In this document: positions 7,936-17,053 of the stretch, piece by piece
Numbering within the stretch: the stretch's first letter is position 1
Layout of the letters: each line of letters opens with the position of its first letter
Virus record (IMG/VR): IMGVR_UViG_3300030503_000302
Span: 1 to 32,356 of that record
Strand: one strand, 5' to 3'
Length of the DNA stretch: 32,356 nt
Source: a virus
Made by a program: the position numbers and the translations under genes
Notes under the pieces: generated by a model
What the model saw: only the letters and a program-made list of their open reading frames with translations
Database searches by the model: none
Told to the model about the DNA's origin: nothing

Positions 7936-8904
7936 ATGTCTGTATGTTTAGAAGAGTCTGCCCACGGTGAGCAGTTGGTGAAGATGCTTAATGCCTGGGG
8001 TCCAAAGATTCTAAAATCCAAAAGTATCAAGTTTGATCGCACCGTACATGCTCGAGCGTGGAATTTGCAGGTTAAGTGCGAAAGTGACTATCATGCCGGT
8101 CTGCGTACTACCATCTATTCTCTAGAGAAAATCTTCTATGTCTATGTGCTTATGGATCCACTGAAACCTGGACCATTCACATACAGCTTCTTTGGAAGGA
8201 AATACACCTTTCCGTTCGAGGTATTCTACGTAGGTAAAGGTAAAGGAGATCGGGTAACCGACCACGGTAGGTGGGCAAGGACACATCCAAAGCCTCAGAA
8301 GAGACAACATAAGCTTAACCGAATCCGTAAGTTACACCGATTAGGACTAGAGCCCATCGAGAAAAAGATCTCTATGCATGAGGAAGAATGTCTAGCCTTG
8401 GTTAAAGAGATGCTTCTTATAGAGAAGATAGGTAGAAGATTAACCAAGGATGGTCCGCTGACTAATCTAACGCCTGGTGGTGAGGGCGGAGCCGGTGCTA
8501 CCAGAGGTCATCCCGTCAGTGAGATGACTAGAGAAAAATTGAGAGTTAGCCAAACTGGGCGAAAGTTAAGCGAGGCACATAAAGCGAAGATTAGTACCAA
8601 TTCGCCCAGACGAGGTAAGAAGAATTCGCCGGAACACTCTAAAGCTATAGCAGAATCAAATAGTAGGCGCAAGGGCATCTCCCATAGGACACTAAGATCT
8701 AAAGAAACCAGAGCAAGGTTGTCTGCCATTCATAAAGGCAAAAAGAAACCTCTGTCGGTTTCTTTGGCAATCGCAGAATCTAACAGGCGTCGCAAGGGTG
8801 AGAAGAGAGGACCTATGGATCCCATAGCGATAGCTAAAAGCGTAGAGACAAGAAGGCGTAATAGGGAACTAAGAGATAAAGGATTATTATCATGCCGACA
8901 ATAA
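7936..8904 (+). CDS. GIY-YIG homing endonuclease with NUMOD3-type DNA-binding repeats
   Basis: The 322-residue product is a free-standing homing endonuclease. The GIY-YIG core starts at YVYVLMDP (about 68-75), has a short insertion (KPGPFTYSFFGRKYTF), then FYVGKGKGDRVTDH (about 97-110) with the conserved Arg, and a Glu in the LVKEMLLIEKIGRR helix (about 155-168). TNLTPGGEGG follows. The C-terminus holds several Lys/Arg-rich NUMOD3-like repeats (SPEHSKAIAESNSRRKG, SKETRARLSAIHKGKK and similar) that bind DNA. I chose ATG 7936 because GGAG lies 9 bases upstream; a GTG at 7900 falls inside the RNA stem. Codon use and an Arg/Lys-rich composition differ from the neighbouring virion genes. Its end overlaps the gp25-like start by 13 bases, so it supplies the upstream context for translation of an essential gene. 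Confidence 0.88.
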   Translation: MSVCLEESAHGEQLVKMLNAWGPKILKSKSIKFDRTVHARAWNLQVKCESDYHAGLRTTIYSLEKIFYVYVLMDPLKPGPFTYSFFGRKYTFPFEVFYVGKGKGDRVTDHGRWARTHPKPQKRQHKLNRIRKLHRLGLEPIEKKISMHEEECLALVKEMLLIEKIGRRLTKDGPLTNLTPGGEGGAGATRGHPVSEMTREKLRVSQTGRKLSEAHKAKISTNSPRRGKKNSPEHSKAIAESNSRRKGISHRTLRSKETRARLSAIHKGKKKPLSVSLAIAESNRRRKGEKRGPMDPIAIAKSVETRRRNRELRDKGLLSCRQ

Positions 8905-9305
8905 CTAACTGGCAGTATTCGACAAATGGGGCCACGTGGGTCGATGCTAACTCACAGTTCACGGTCAATGGTGCGCCGGATTTGTTACCAGATTCCTACG
9001 CTATATCGAACTCTATATACAATATCCTTAATTGCCCCATAGGAGGACGTGGTCGCATCATGCAACCCACCTACGGTTCCCTGTGGTGGCAGTTCCTCCA
9101 GGAACCGATAGATCAGGTAACAGCGAACAAAATGAACCTGTCTACGATCCAGGCGTTGCAGAGATGGGAGCCCAGGATCTCCATAGACAATTCGAACTCG
9201 TATATCAACCCCGATTATGGCTTGCCCGGGTATGATGTCAGGATAGCCTTCACGGTGCTTCTTACCAGTCAGAAACAACAGGTAACGTTTCAACTTCAAC
9301 CTTAA
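8892..9305 (+). CDS. Baseplate wedge protein, gp25/gpW-like
   Basis: The 137-residue product matches the gp25-like wedge family. It has an N-terminal strand pair, SNSIYNILNCPIGGRGRIMQPTYGSLWW, a helix, and the family hallmark RWEPRI near position 93. In contractile tails this protein is the conserved wedge element that nucleates sheath attachment. The ATG lies within the end of the homing endonuclease gene and has AAAGGA 8 bases upstream. The gene is followed after 15 bases by the gpJ-like wedge gene, the standard order. Confidence 0.85.
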   Translation: MPTITNWQYSTNGATWVDANSQFTVNGAPDLLPDSYAISNSIYNILNCPIGGRGRIMQPTYGSLWWQFLQEPIDQVTANKMNLSTIQALQRWEPRISIDNSNSYINPDYGLPGYDVRIAFTVLLTSQKQQVTFQLQP

Positions 9306-9320
9306 GATAGGAAGGTTCGA

Positions 9321-11108
9321 ATGTCCTCAGTAACAACGATTTTTACTCTAAGCGATCTATCACAGGATTTCGACCAATTCGTAACCCAGTTCCAAACACA
9401 ACTGCAAGCTCAACCTTCGTGGATTGGTAACCTGACAACCCAGACATCCGAGACGTTGATCGAATACGTCTCGACTGTCGGGACGTTTGCGCAGGGTAGA
9501 ATTACCCGAGCATATGAAGATGCTTATGCAGAGACGGCGCAGTCGAATGACGCCATTCTTTCCATCGCGCAGATGCAGGGCCTGAGACTTTCGAGATTCC
9601 TCCCGGCATCGATGGACGTCGTGTTGAATTCGACTACAACGGTGTCCTTGCCACCTCTGACCCAGTTCCAATGTGGTGGTTCATACTTCTACAACAATGT
9701 GGCATTGACTATCGAGTCGGGAGTTCCTCTAGACACCACGTTGTATGAAGGTCAGATTTACTTCTACTCAATGTCTGGTCTGGGAACAGAGCGTCAACTT
9801 TGGGTTGCCTCACAGGACTCTTTCGTTATCGCAGACCAGGATGTGTGGGTGCAAGTGAATGGTTCGTATATTCCAAAGTCGTATGGCAACCTCTGGAACT
9901 ACGATGGTCAACCTGCTTATGCGGACATGACGTTGAGTGATGGTCGTATGTTTATCCAGTGGGGGAACCTCGGCGGAACGAATGGACAGTTCGGGACGAT
10001 CCCTCAGGTCAATGATACTGTGCTTGTTAGTTACCCAGTGACGCAGGGGGCAAACGGTAACAGTTTGCAAACTGCTGGGTCACAGATAACATGTTCGGGC
10101 TTCCTGACAATCACTGGTGTGTCTTCGGAGAATCCTTCCGGGGGTGCGAACCAGACTAACATCGTTGCCTACAAGAATGTGGCCAGCGGAGCATTTGGTA
10201 CCTACAGTTCTGCTGTTACCAAATCGCAGTATCAGGCGTTGGTTGCTACGTTCCCCGGCATAGTCGATGCAGTGACGCAGGCTCAAAGAGAGATTGATCC
10301 AGGTGACTTAAGGTGGATGAATGTTATTCGGGTGTCCGCTCTAACGACCTCGACGTGGACGCAGGCACAGATTCAGAGCTTCCTTACGTACTGCCAGCAG
10401 GTCACGATGTATGCACCGTATTTCCTTTGGCAGGATGCAATTGCAGTTCCCAATGCGGTGGATGTTGATATCTACATCTACAACTCTGCTATTCCTACCC
10501 AGGTGCAGGCGAATGCAACTACGGCTATAACGAATCTGTTTGCTCCACGTCCTGGTATTCTGATGACGAACTTCTACCCCTCGGACATCGAGCAGGTGAT
10601 CTTTAACTCGAATACAGGTCTGGTCGACTACGTGACTATCAACGAGCCAACTGGACCGATGATTGTAACTTCTCCGACCAGTCCACAGATTACCTACACG
10701 ATCGTTCCTGGTGCAGGCGTACTGGGTCCCAGCGTTTATGCATATTCGATCTCGACTACGTTGACAACTGGTGCAGTAGGGTTCCCGCAGAACTGGGTAT
10801 TCCCTCAGATCATCTCGGGATCAGATAACGCTATCACACTGACATGGCTAGCAGTGTATCAAGCAGCATCATACTCTGTCTGGGGTCGCTCTGCTGAAGG
10901 GACTTTGGGATTGATTGCCACCGTCACTTCACCTACCCTCACTTACGAAGACGTGGGATCGATAACTCCTGTTGGTCCTTTACCCAATAGTTCGGGATTT
11001 CCCATCCAGTACAATTCACTCTCTTCTCTGACAGTTAATGTATTCTACTCCGCACGTCAACAGGTTAATCCTGGATCCGACCCAACGCGTCTACTCGGAG
11101 GCGCCTGA
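9321..11108 (+). CDS. Baseplate wedge protein, gp6/gpJ-like, with a fibronectin-III-like insertion
   Basis: The 595-residue product belongs to the Baseplate_J group. The N-terminal helical region (ETLIEYVSTVGTFAQGRITRAYEDAYAETAQ) and the ILSIAQMQGLRLSR motif are typical, as are the middle block around SKSQYQALVATFPGIVDAVTQAQREIDPG-like residues and the C-terminal wing with VDVDIYIYNSAIPTQVQANATTAITNLF. Near 456-550 a segment reads GPSVYAYSISTT...AITLTWLAVYQAASYSVWGR...GLIATVTSPTLTYEDVGS, which fits an Fn3/Ig-like fold inserted close to the C-terminus. Two copies per wedge form the iris of the baseplate in T4. AGGAAGG precedes the ATG, and the stop overlaps the next start (TGATG). Confidence 0.8.
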   Translation: MSSVTTIFTLSDLSQDFDQFVTQFQTQLQAQPSWIGNLTTQTSETLIEYVSTVGTFAQGRITRAYEDAYAETAQSNDAILSIAQMQGLRLSRFLPASMDVVLNSTTTVSLPPLTQFQCGGSYFYNNVALTIESGVPLDTTLYEGQIYFYSMSGLGTERQLWVASQDSFVIADQDVWVQVNGSYIPKSYGNLWNYDGQPAYADMTLSDGRMFIQWGNLGGTNGQFGTIPQVNDTVLVSYPVTQGANGNSLQTAGSQITCSGFLTITGVSSENPSGGANQTNIVAYKNVASGAFGTYSSAVTKSQYQALVATFPGIVDAVTQAQREIDPGDLRWMNVIRVSALTTSTWTQAQIQSFLTYCQQVTMYAPYFLWQDAIAVPNAVDVDIYIYNSAIPTQVQANATTAITNLFAPRPGILMTNFYPSDIEQVIFNSNTGLVDYVTINEPTGPMIVTSPTSPQITYTIVPGAGVLGPSVYAYSISTTLTTGAVGFPQNWVFPQIISGSDNAITLTWLAVYQAASYSVWGRSAEGTLGLIATVTSPTLTYEDVGSITPVGPLPNSSGFPIQYNSLSSLTVNVFYSARQQVNPGSDPTRLLGGA

Positions 11109-12400
11109 TGAGTGATACAAGTTACCTGATCTATTCGTTGGATGGTCCTTCGATAGATCCCAAAATCAATAAGAGGTTGGGGTACAGAACACCGCGTACC
11201 GTGTTGATGCCACCATACCTTTCACAGAATCCATACTACATTGAATATGCTGAATCGATCGATGCTGTGTTCTCTACTACGGTGGATGAACCAACAGAGA
11301 CCCTAGGTTATTTACGAGACATGTGGCCGACGGATCCATACGTTGAGACCAACTACATCTACGCGAATCCAATCGACTATCTGGAGAACAATGTCCCTGT
11401 AGTTCAGATGATTCCCTTCGATGCATTCCCCCAGTTCGAACGTCCAATCCTGGTCAAGCAGGTGAATGCGCTGGGGATGAAGTTGCAGTCAGCGGGTCTG
11501 ATTACAAATGACCAGTATCAGATAATTTCACGTTGGGTTGGGCAGTATTGGTTCGGTAAAGGAACTCAATCGTTTATTGACTTTATCAACTATTGCTTAT
11601 CATCCTCATTGACCGTTCAGACATTGTGGACCGAAGACTATTCGACATTCTGGCCTGCGGGTAGCTCTGAGATTGGAACACCGATCTGGGATGGAGGAAC
11701 TTGGTATCCGACGTCTCAGGTTACCATCACTGCTCAAGGTGGTTTGGGTTCGATCGATCCGACAGATCTGATTACGTTCTTCTATGAGATCGCTAACTAC
11801 AACCTGGTCCTGCAAGCACTGGTGATCTCGTTCGATATGTGGATTACAGATGATCCAAATCTTGTTCGAACGGATGCAGAGATAGTTGCCATAGGACTCT
11901 GGGCAGTTAACTCGATTGTGATATCGAACTTTGGCCAATACGGTGCAGCTGCTCCTCCGACGTATAACACGGAACCAGAGTTGCCGATGAATGCTCTAGT
12001 CACTTCGGCAGGGATGACCGGAGCTTATCTGATGGCTGCTCCGACCTCGTGGTTCCTGCAGGATGGTCGCATCTATCCTGTGTATAGTCCGACGGATCAG
12101 ACGATAAGCACGGGTAATTCTCTACCAACTACTTTATGTGGTGGACCATCGACCAACGGTGATCCTTCAGGCTTCTCGATCATCTATGGTCCTGTGACAG
12201 AGTGGGTGAATGTTCCTGGGTCGACAATTGGCAATGCGAAGATGCCTGGATACACGGCAGAGCCTACGCAGAAGACTTTGACACTAAATCAGATTCCAAC
12301 GACCATCCTTGGTCAGCAGCGAGCAAACCTGTTGGTTAATCCGGCTGGATGGGATTCGACAATTGTGCCAGGCGTTTATATCCCTTACTGGCTAGCTTAA
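11108..12400 (+). CDS. Baseplate wedge protein at gpI/gp7 position
   Basis: The 430-residue protein follows the gpJ-like gene with a TGATG start-stop overlap and has GGAGG upstream, so the two are probably made in a fixed ratio. In P2-like and T4-like tails the protein encoded after gpJ/gp6 is gpI or gp7, which binds gpJ and carries the fibres. Residues 125-200 (LVKQVNALGMKLQSAG...ISRWVGQYWFGKGTQSFIDFINYCLSSSL) are helical and resemble the central part of tail protein I families. The C-terminal 250 residues are beta-rich and aromatic with no recognised fold. The assignment rests mainly on order. Confidence 0.55.
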   Translation: MSDTSYLIYSLDGPSIDPKINKRLGYRTPRTVLMPPYLSQNPYYIEYAESIDAVFSTTVDEPTETLGYLRDMWPTDPYVETNYIYANPIDYLENNVPVVQMIPFDAFPQFERPILVKQVNALGMKLQSAGLITNDQYQIISRWVGQYWFGKGTQSFIDFINYCLSSSLTVQTLWTEDYSTFWPAGSSEIGTPIWDGGTWYPTSQVTITAQGGLGSIDPTDLITFFYEIANYNLVLQALVISFDMWITDDPNLVRTDAEIVAIGLWAVNSIVISNFGQYGAAAPPTYNTEPELPMNALVTSAGMTGAYLMAAPTSWFLQDGRIYPVYSPTDQTISTGNSLPTTLCGGPSTNGDPSGFSIIYGPVTEWVNVPGSTIGNAKMPGYTAEPTQKTLTLNQIPTTILGQQRANLLVNPAGWDSTIVPGVYIPYWLA

Positions 12401-12409
12401 GAGAGAAAC

Positions 12410-13513
12410 ATGACAACTGAAACGCCCGCATTTTACGATGCAACAAACGCAGTGATTCGTCCCATGGATGCTGGAGCGACGATACCGAACACCGCGATTC
12501 CCGTTTCCGCTGCATTGGGAAACGTTATCCAGAATCTTAGCGACGGCCTTTACGTTGGTAGCTATCAGGGAACCGCATTGTATGTGAATTCCTCTACGGG
12601 TTCGGACTCGAATGCAGGAACTGAGGGTTCACCATTTCTTACCATCAATGGTGCACTGACGCACTTGCAATCTCTGTTCTTGAGTAATCAATTTGTAGGG
12701 CAAGCAACGATTGCTCTGGCATGTGGACACAGTTATCCATGGACCGCAGACTTCAACCTCTACGGCGGGTCGATTGATTTTACGTTCTATGGAGATCCAA
12801 CCTACGGCGATTACAACTCAGCACTGGTTAATGGGACGACTCACGGATGGTTCATGTCAAATCTTGAACGTCCTATAATTACGCCCACGACCTACACTGG
12901 AACATCTGGTCAGTATCAGATGTATGGTATCAACATCCTGGGTGGATCAGTATCATTGAATGGCGTGCAGATCAATCTACCAGCTGCTCCTGTTTCACCC
13001 GGGATAACAAACTACGGCGGTTATTGCGACTTCATTCGTTCCGCCATTGGTGCTACACAGGTAGGAGTCTATACCTCGGGAACTGTGGTAAACATGACTG
13101 ACGTCACTGCCTTCTGGGGATTCTTAGGATGCTTTAGTCGTTCATTTGTGAACCTCGGTCAACTCGCTACGCAATTCCAGATCAACGGGATTGTAATGTC
13201 GGCAGCAAATAGTCCGAGCTCCACCCAGTTGCAACAACGTCAGTACTTCATCAAGTTCATCCAGGACTATGCGACTAACAACCAGAACGTCCTTTGGTTG
13301 TCGACTACGGCAACCAATTCCTCGACGGGTTCAGGGATGATTCAATGTTCGTGGTCAGACGGAGAGTCCTTGACGGTTACCGGTAGTGAAGTAACACTGG
13401 CAACGTTCCCCATTTCGTTCCAACCCAGCTATGGTTTGATCAACTACATCCTGAATCTGACCACAAACTCTAGCGGTCTGCCGCTGAATTTCCTTAATAC
13501 GCGACTGTCCTGA
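12410..13513 (+). CDS. Tail spike/fibre with right-handed beta-helix fold
   Basis: The 367-residue protein contains LYVNSSTGSDSNAGTEGSPF near 55-75, followed by LTINGAL. This is the common entry motif of phage pectate-lyase-like beta-helix spikes (DUF1565-type). After it come short alternating hydrophobic strands with turns (INILGGSVSLNGVQINL, TVVNMTDVTAFWGFLGCF) expected of helix rungs. The N-terminal 50 residues would be the virion-attachment part. No enzyme active site is evident, so depolymerase activity cannot be claimed. It lies between the gpI-position wedge gene and a collar-type fibre, with AAGAGAG before the ATG. Confidence 0.65.
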   Translation: MTTETPAFYDATNAVIRPMDAGATIPNTAIPVSAALGNVIQNLSDGLYVGSYQGTALYVNSSTGSDSNAGTEGSPFLTINGALTHLQSLFLSNQFVGQATIALACGHSYPWTADFNLYGGSIDFTFYGDPTYGDYNSALVNGTTHGWFMSNLERPIITPTTYTGTSGQYQMYGINILGGSVSLNGVQINLPAAPVSPGITNYGGYCDFIRSAIGATQVGVYTSGTVVNMTDVTAFWGFLGCFSRSFVNLGQLATQFQINGIVMSAANSPSSTQLQQRQYFIKFIQDYATNNQNVLWLSTTATNSSTGSGMIQCSWSDGESLTVTGSEVTLATFPISFQPSYGLINYILNLTTNSSGLPLNFLNTRLS

Positions 13514-13531
13514 TTACCCATAGAGGTTTAA

Positions 13532-15310
13532 ATGTCTTCAGTAACTCCAGAAACAACACCCCTATTTCTCATCACCAACGCAGGCCTGGCAGCTGCTTCA
13601 GTAGCAATGCCTGAAGGTCCTTACATCCACATAGTTGGATTCCAGATTGGCTCCGGGTACGGCTACACTCCGACATCTAGCCAAACAAGTATTCAGGGGA
13701 CACTTCTTTACTCTGCGTCGCCTACAAGTTATCAATCGATTGGTAACAACACGTTAGATATTCTCTGTGAGATTCCGCCGACAGCAGGACCCTTCCAATT
13801 CGGTGAAGTCGCATTGTTCTTAGCAGATGCGGATGGGAATTTCAGCTCGTCTTCGGTGATGTTTTGTATCGCAGTATTCGAGACTCCGCAGACGAAGTTT
13901 TCATCGTTGGGAACGAACGTTGTCTCGTCCTATGATCTGAACTGTCTACTGAAACTTCAACAGTCGACTGCAGTATTTCAGATTTCGGATGCAACGGTAC
14001 CTCCCGCTATCTACAATATCTTTCAATGGTCGGATGTATACCCACCAGACATTTCGGCAAATCCGAGTATTCCTCAATACCTGGTAAAGGAATTGAATTC
14101 GTTTGGTGATGCATCGATACTAGCGAATGCGACGGTGGATAACTGGTCAATTGAATCTTCCTCGTACGCACGCTACTATGGTCCACAAAGCGTCGCTACG
14201 ATGCCCGTTGTAAATTCGTCTACCACGTGGATACAGATTGCTTCGTCCTACTTCTTTGCCAATGCGGTAACTGAAGGGGCGCACAACAGGAGATTCCTGG
14301 TACAGACAGCAACAGGGTTCTGGCGTTCGGTTAGTAGCATCGTGGTATCGGGTTCCAATCTGCAGTTGAATCTTAACTGTACGAACGATGGGACATATAA
14401 TAACTCGCCGCTGCCCTCAGCCCCCACCGTTGGATCAGAAGTGCAAGTGTATTGCGATCTTGATGGTATTGGTCAACCGATCTATTACTCGCAGCTGTTG
14501 GGTACGCCTCCAGCACCTCCTGTTGCAACCCCTGGAACACCAGGTCTTGCTTATGGTGGAGCAGGTACGTACATGCCAGGCGGTGGAGCAATCAATGCAT
14601 ATGGACTGCTTCAATCACCATCGACCTTGAGTGGTCGACCCCTGACGTCTGCTGATGACTTGAATAACATAGCACTACCCTCTGGCTTATACAACGCAAC
14701 TACTGCATCGCCTCCAGCGAACATGCCGTTTAGCTGGGATGCCATGATATGGATTCACAATCTTGGCAACGGAACTTCAAGCTCAAACGGAGCAGACATA
14801 ACACAGCTGGCTTTTCCGTGGGACACTGGTGGCGGACCAAATCAGAGTGGCTTGGGTGGATATCCTATGTACTTCCGTCAAGGTTCTAACTCAGGTGCTA
14901 ACTGGACTAATTGGATGCCGCTGGCTACGGTTGGTCGTAAGTCTTTGCAGTCTGCAAACTTTGAGTCGCAATACACTTCGACAAACTTTATACCAGCTGG
15001 TGGTTCCACACATAACATCGGGCCACTGACGTTCACTCCCGCAACTTATGGGCAAGTGATGGGCATCATAGTAAAGAACAACGCGGCATCTAATGGAACA
15101 TCTGCTTCGTCTGAAGTGACTGTGACTTCGTCTACATTGGGAACTACGTCAGACTCTGACCACACCCAATTGCCAACGCAGCAAATCGCAGTACAGCAAG
15201 TGGCACCTGGTGACACTGTAACCATAGCTGGATCCATCGTACAGGATGCGGGAGGGGGTGGTCCTCAGATGGGCATCAAGTTGACGTATGTCTTCATCCC
15301 TCAGTGGTAG
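13532..15310 (+). CDS. Tail fibre with collar-type N-terminus and pyocin-knob-like domain
   Basis: The 592-residue protein starts with a tail-collar fibre domain (about 10-120: ITNAGLAAASVA...IHIVGFQIGSGYGYTP...GPFQFGEVALFLADADGNF), the region that plugs fibres into the baseplate in P2 gpH-like proteins. A central beta region and a Pro/Gly-rich hinge (about 322-350) follow. Residues 375-466 fit a pyocin-knob-like module: DLNNIALPSGLYN, then a DITQLAFPW strand, YFRQGSNSGANWTNWMPL. The C-terminal 110 residues end in a beta domain likely to contact the receptor. It is the last gene of the rightward operon and is followed by a strong terminator. Confidence 0.75.
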   Translation: MSSVTPETTPLFLITNAGLAAASVAMPEGPYIHIVGFQIGSGYGYTPTSSQTSIQGTLLYSASPTSYQSIGNNTLDILCEIPPTAGPFQFGEVALFLADADGNFSSSSVMFCIAVFETPQTKFSSLGTNVVSSYDLNCLLKLQQSTAVFQISDATVPPAIYNIFQWSDVYPPDISANPSIPQYLVKELNSFGDASILANATVDNWSIESSSYARYYGPQSVATMPVVNSSTTWIQIASSYFFANAVTEGAHNRRFLVQTATGFWRSVSSIVVSGSNLQLNLNCTNDGTYNNSPLPSAPTVGSEVQVYCDLDGIGQPIYYSQLLGTPPAPPVATPGTPGLAYGGAGTYMPGGGAINAYGLLQSPSTLSGRPLTSADDLNNIALPSGLYNATTASPPANMPFSWDAMIWIHNLGNGTSSSNGADITQLAFPWDTGGGPNQSGLGGYPMYFRQGSNSGANWTNWMPLATVGRKSLQSANFESQYTSTNFIPAGGSTHNIGPLTFTPATYGQVMGIIVKNNAASNGTSASSEVTVTSSTLGTTSDSDHTQLPTQQIAVQQVAPGDTVTIAGSIVQDAGGGGPQMGIKLTYVFIPQW

Positions 15311-15322
15311 TTATCAAAAGTT

Positions 15323-15341
15323 GAAGATGGAAAAGGCCACC
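15323..15341. repeat. 19-bp direct repeat, left copy
   Basis: GAAGATGGAAAAGGCCACC occurs here and again, identical and in the same orientation, at 17054-17072. Both copies include an arm of a transcription terminator. Together they bracket two leftward fibre-related genes. Confidence 0.8.
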
Positions 15342-15366
15342 ATGAATAAAAACCATGGTGGCCTTT
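15332..15366. terminator. Bidirectional intrinsic terminator between convergent operons
   Basis: A perfect 13-bp inverted repeat pairs 15332-15344 (AAAGGCCACCATG) with 15354-15366 (CATGGTGGCCTTT) around a 9-base A-rich loop. T-rich sequence follows on both strands. It lies between the stop of the rightward tail-fibre gene and the stop of the leftward 135-residue gene, so it can end both transcripts. Confidence 0.88.
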
Positions 15367-15376
15367 ATCTTGCTTG

Positions 15377-15784
15377 CTAGATACCGGTTAACGTACTAGT
15401 GAACGCCAGGATGACATTCGCCACTTCAGTTGTACTGGTGTTTGTCAGGACAAACGAAGTGAACGATTGATCGATGATAAACAATTGGTTCACGGTGATC
15501 GTCATAGCGATCGACCCATTGTTCAACGTCAGTTGCACCGGGCTATCAGTTGAGACTAGTAACGCAGTACAGGATTGACCTGGTGAGTATGATCCACTGG
15601 TAGCAATCGTAAGGTTCTGTACACTCTCATTGGTTGTCGGGTAATAACCGTTCACTAATCCCCGATGTCGAATCAGGTGGTTGACACCTTCCTGGATATC
15701 TACCTTGAACTTCAGGCTTAATGTCGAGGCATTGGGTACGGAGATGATACAGTCTCCGCACGTCCCTATAACTTCACTACTCAT
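15377..15784 (-). CDS. Small beta-rich fibre-associated protein
   Basis: The 135-residue product has no family that I recognise. Its last 45 residues (MTITVNQLFIID...FVLTNTSTTEVANVILAF) line up with residues about 85-125 of the adjacent 398-residue fibre (ISLNVNQQTTIDD...FQVTNPGTTQVAVNLIW): both have VNQ, ID, F.(V/L)TN, TT.VA in the same spacing. This points to a duplicated beta domain, so the protein may cap, connect or assemble with the fibre. AAGGAG precedes the ATG. It is the last gene of the leftward block and starts 10 bases after the fibre gene ends. Confidence 0.6.
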   Translation of the reverse strand: MSSEVIGTCGDCIISVPNASTLSLKFKVDIQEGVNHLIRHRGLVNGYYPTTNESVQNLTIATSGSYSPGQSCTALLVSTDSPVQLTLNNGSIAMTITVNQLFIIDQSFTSFVLTNTSTTEVANVILAFTSTLTGI

Positions 15785-15794
15785 CTCTTACTCC

Positions 15795-16991
15795 TTAGAT
15801 TTGAACAGGTTGATCTGTTGAGAACACCCGCCAGTTCTCTGTAGACCAATATGCAGGAACGCCCGTCCCATGACCTGCAGCTTCACCAACTTTCCGTCCA
15901 TTGGTAACAAAAATCATCGACCCGTTAATTGTTCCCGTAGGAAGATCTGCGAATGCGTAAGAGATTGGTGATACTCCGATAACGCTTAACGTGCCATCGC
16001 CTGCTATAGTTACATTCGTCCCTTGCTTGACCCCACCAATCACGGATGCTGTTGCAGGAGCGATCGAAAGGGATCCCGATGTCACGGATAACCCAGACGT
16101 AGTGCTGACTTTAACACCACCTAGAACTGTTGGTGATGCAGTGGGCAATGTATATGGAGCAGGGATATTATCAAGATCAGAATACGATCCGCTTGTCGCC
16201 ACCAAAGCAAGAACAGGAGCACCAGTCAAGGACGAATAGAGACCGGTTGTTGCTACAGGTGCAAGCGTGGGTGTATCGATGAGATTGTTATAGCTTCCTG
16301 TCGTTGCTACTGTAGCAAGAGTAGGAACGCCCGTCAAAGATGAATATGATCCCGTTGTTGCCACGGCGGCTAACTGAGGCTTGTTCAGGATCTGAGATAA
16401 TCCCGAACTTGAATTCCAATCGGCGTTTACCGGTGCTGTCGGAATAACAGGAAGATTTGTTAGACTGTTATAGCTACCAGTCGTTGCAACGGCCGCCAGG
16501 TTAGGAAGATTTATAAGGTTGAAGTAATTACCTGTTTGCGCGACCGTAGCTAAACCTGACAGCGAAGATGCAGTGAGGACGACTGCCCCCGTCTGACCAT
16601 TCACCGAGGTGACTACAGAAGTAACAGGCGTTGATGTCGAGACCTGAACAATCCAGATGAGGTTGACTGCAACCTGAGTAGTGCCCGGATTCGTCACCTG
16701 AAAAGTATCAACTGTGTCATCGATCGTTGTCTGTTGATTGACGTTCAAACTTATGTATGCGGGATTACTTCCCTTCTGCGCGGTAAGAACCACAGTGGCT
16801 TGTGGGTTCACAGTGATCTGCGAGAAGCCGGCAGGCGAGCTGAACTGCGACCCAGGTGATCCACTAGGTTGTAGCAACAGGGTTTGCGTTATAGTCTGTC
16901 CAGCCTGGTACAGCGAGGAAATATTCTCCGCTATGCCCGCCGGCGTATTCTGTGTTCCGACCTGTGTGTTGACTACCAGACTCGAACTCAT
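15795..16991 (-). CDS. Repeat-built tail fibre
   Basis: The 398-residue protein is a typical long thin fibre. The N-terminal 125 residues form a beta domain shared with the neighbouring 135-residue protein. VTSVNGQTGAVVLTASSLSGLATVA then leads into about seven repeats of the type LA.VATTGSY..L...P (residues about 140-280). Two units of the LGGVKVS...GSLSI type follow, and a C-terminal region near 350-398 ends in WSTENWRVFSTDQPVQI. The same VNGQTGAVV and LGGVKVG modules occur in the giant fibre at 21943-28890. I used the ATG at 16991 because GAAGGAG lies 8 bases upstream; an in-frame ATG 30 bases earlier would bury this site inside the gene. Confidence 0.8.
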   Translation of the reverse strand: MSSSLVVNTQVGTQNTPAGIAENISSLYQAGQTITQTLLLQPSGSPGSQFSSPAGFSQITVNPQATVVLTAQKGSNPAYISLNVNQQTTIDDTVDTFQVTNPGTTQVAVNLIWIVQVSTSTPVTSVVTSVNGQTGAVVLTASSLSGLATVAQTGNYFNLINLPNLAAVATTGSYNSLTNLPVIPTAPVNADWNSSSGLSQILNKPQLAAVATTGSYSSLTGVPTLATVATTGSYNNLIDTPTLAPVATTGLYSSLTGAPVLALVATSGSYSDLDNIPAPYTLPTASPTVLGGVKVSTTSGLSVTSGSLSIAPATASVIGGVKQGTNVTIAGDGTLSVIGVSPISYAFADLPTGTINGSMIFVTNGRKVGEAAGHGTGVPAYWSTENWRVFSTDQPVQI

Positions 16992-17053
16992 TATCTCAAC
17001 TCCTTCTTTATACTTCATCACTATGCCTCAGATATGATGAAATTGATAAAGCA

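Noticed and set aside
7824-8904. Group I intron carrying the homing endonuclease
   Set aside because: The flanking spike and gp25-like genes are each complete with their own start and stop, so no exon is interrupted and no intron core was recognised.
16992-17021. Upstream ATG adding ten residues to the 398-residue fibre
   Set aside because: The strong GAAGGAG would then lie inside the gene; it is correctly placed for ATG 16991.
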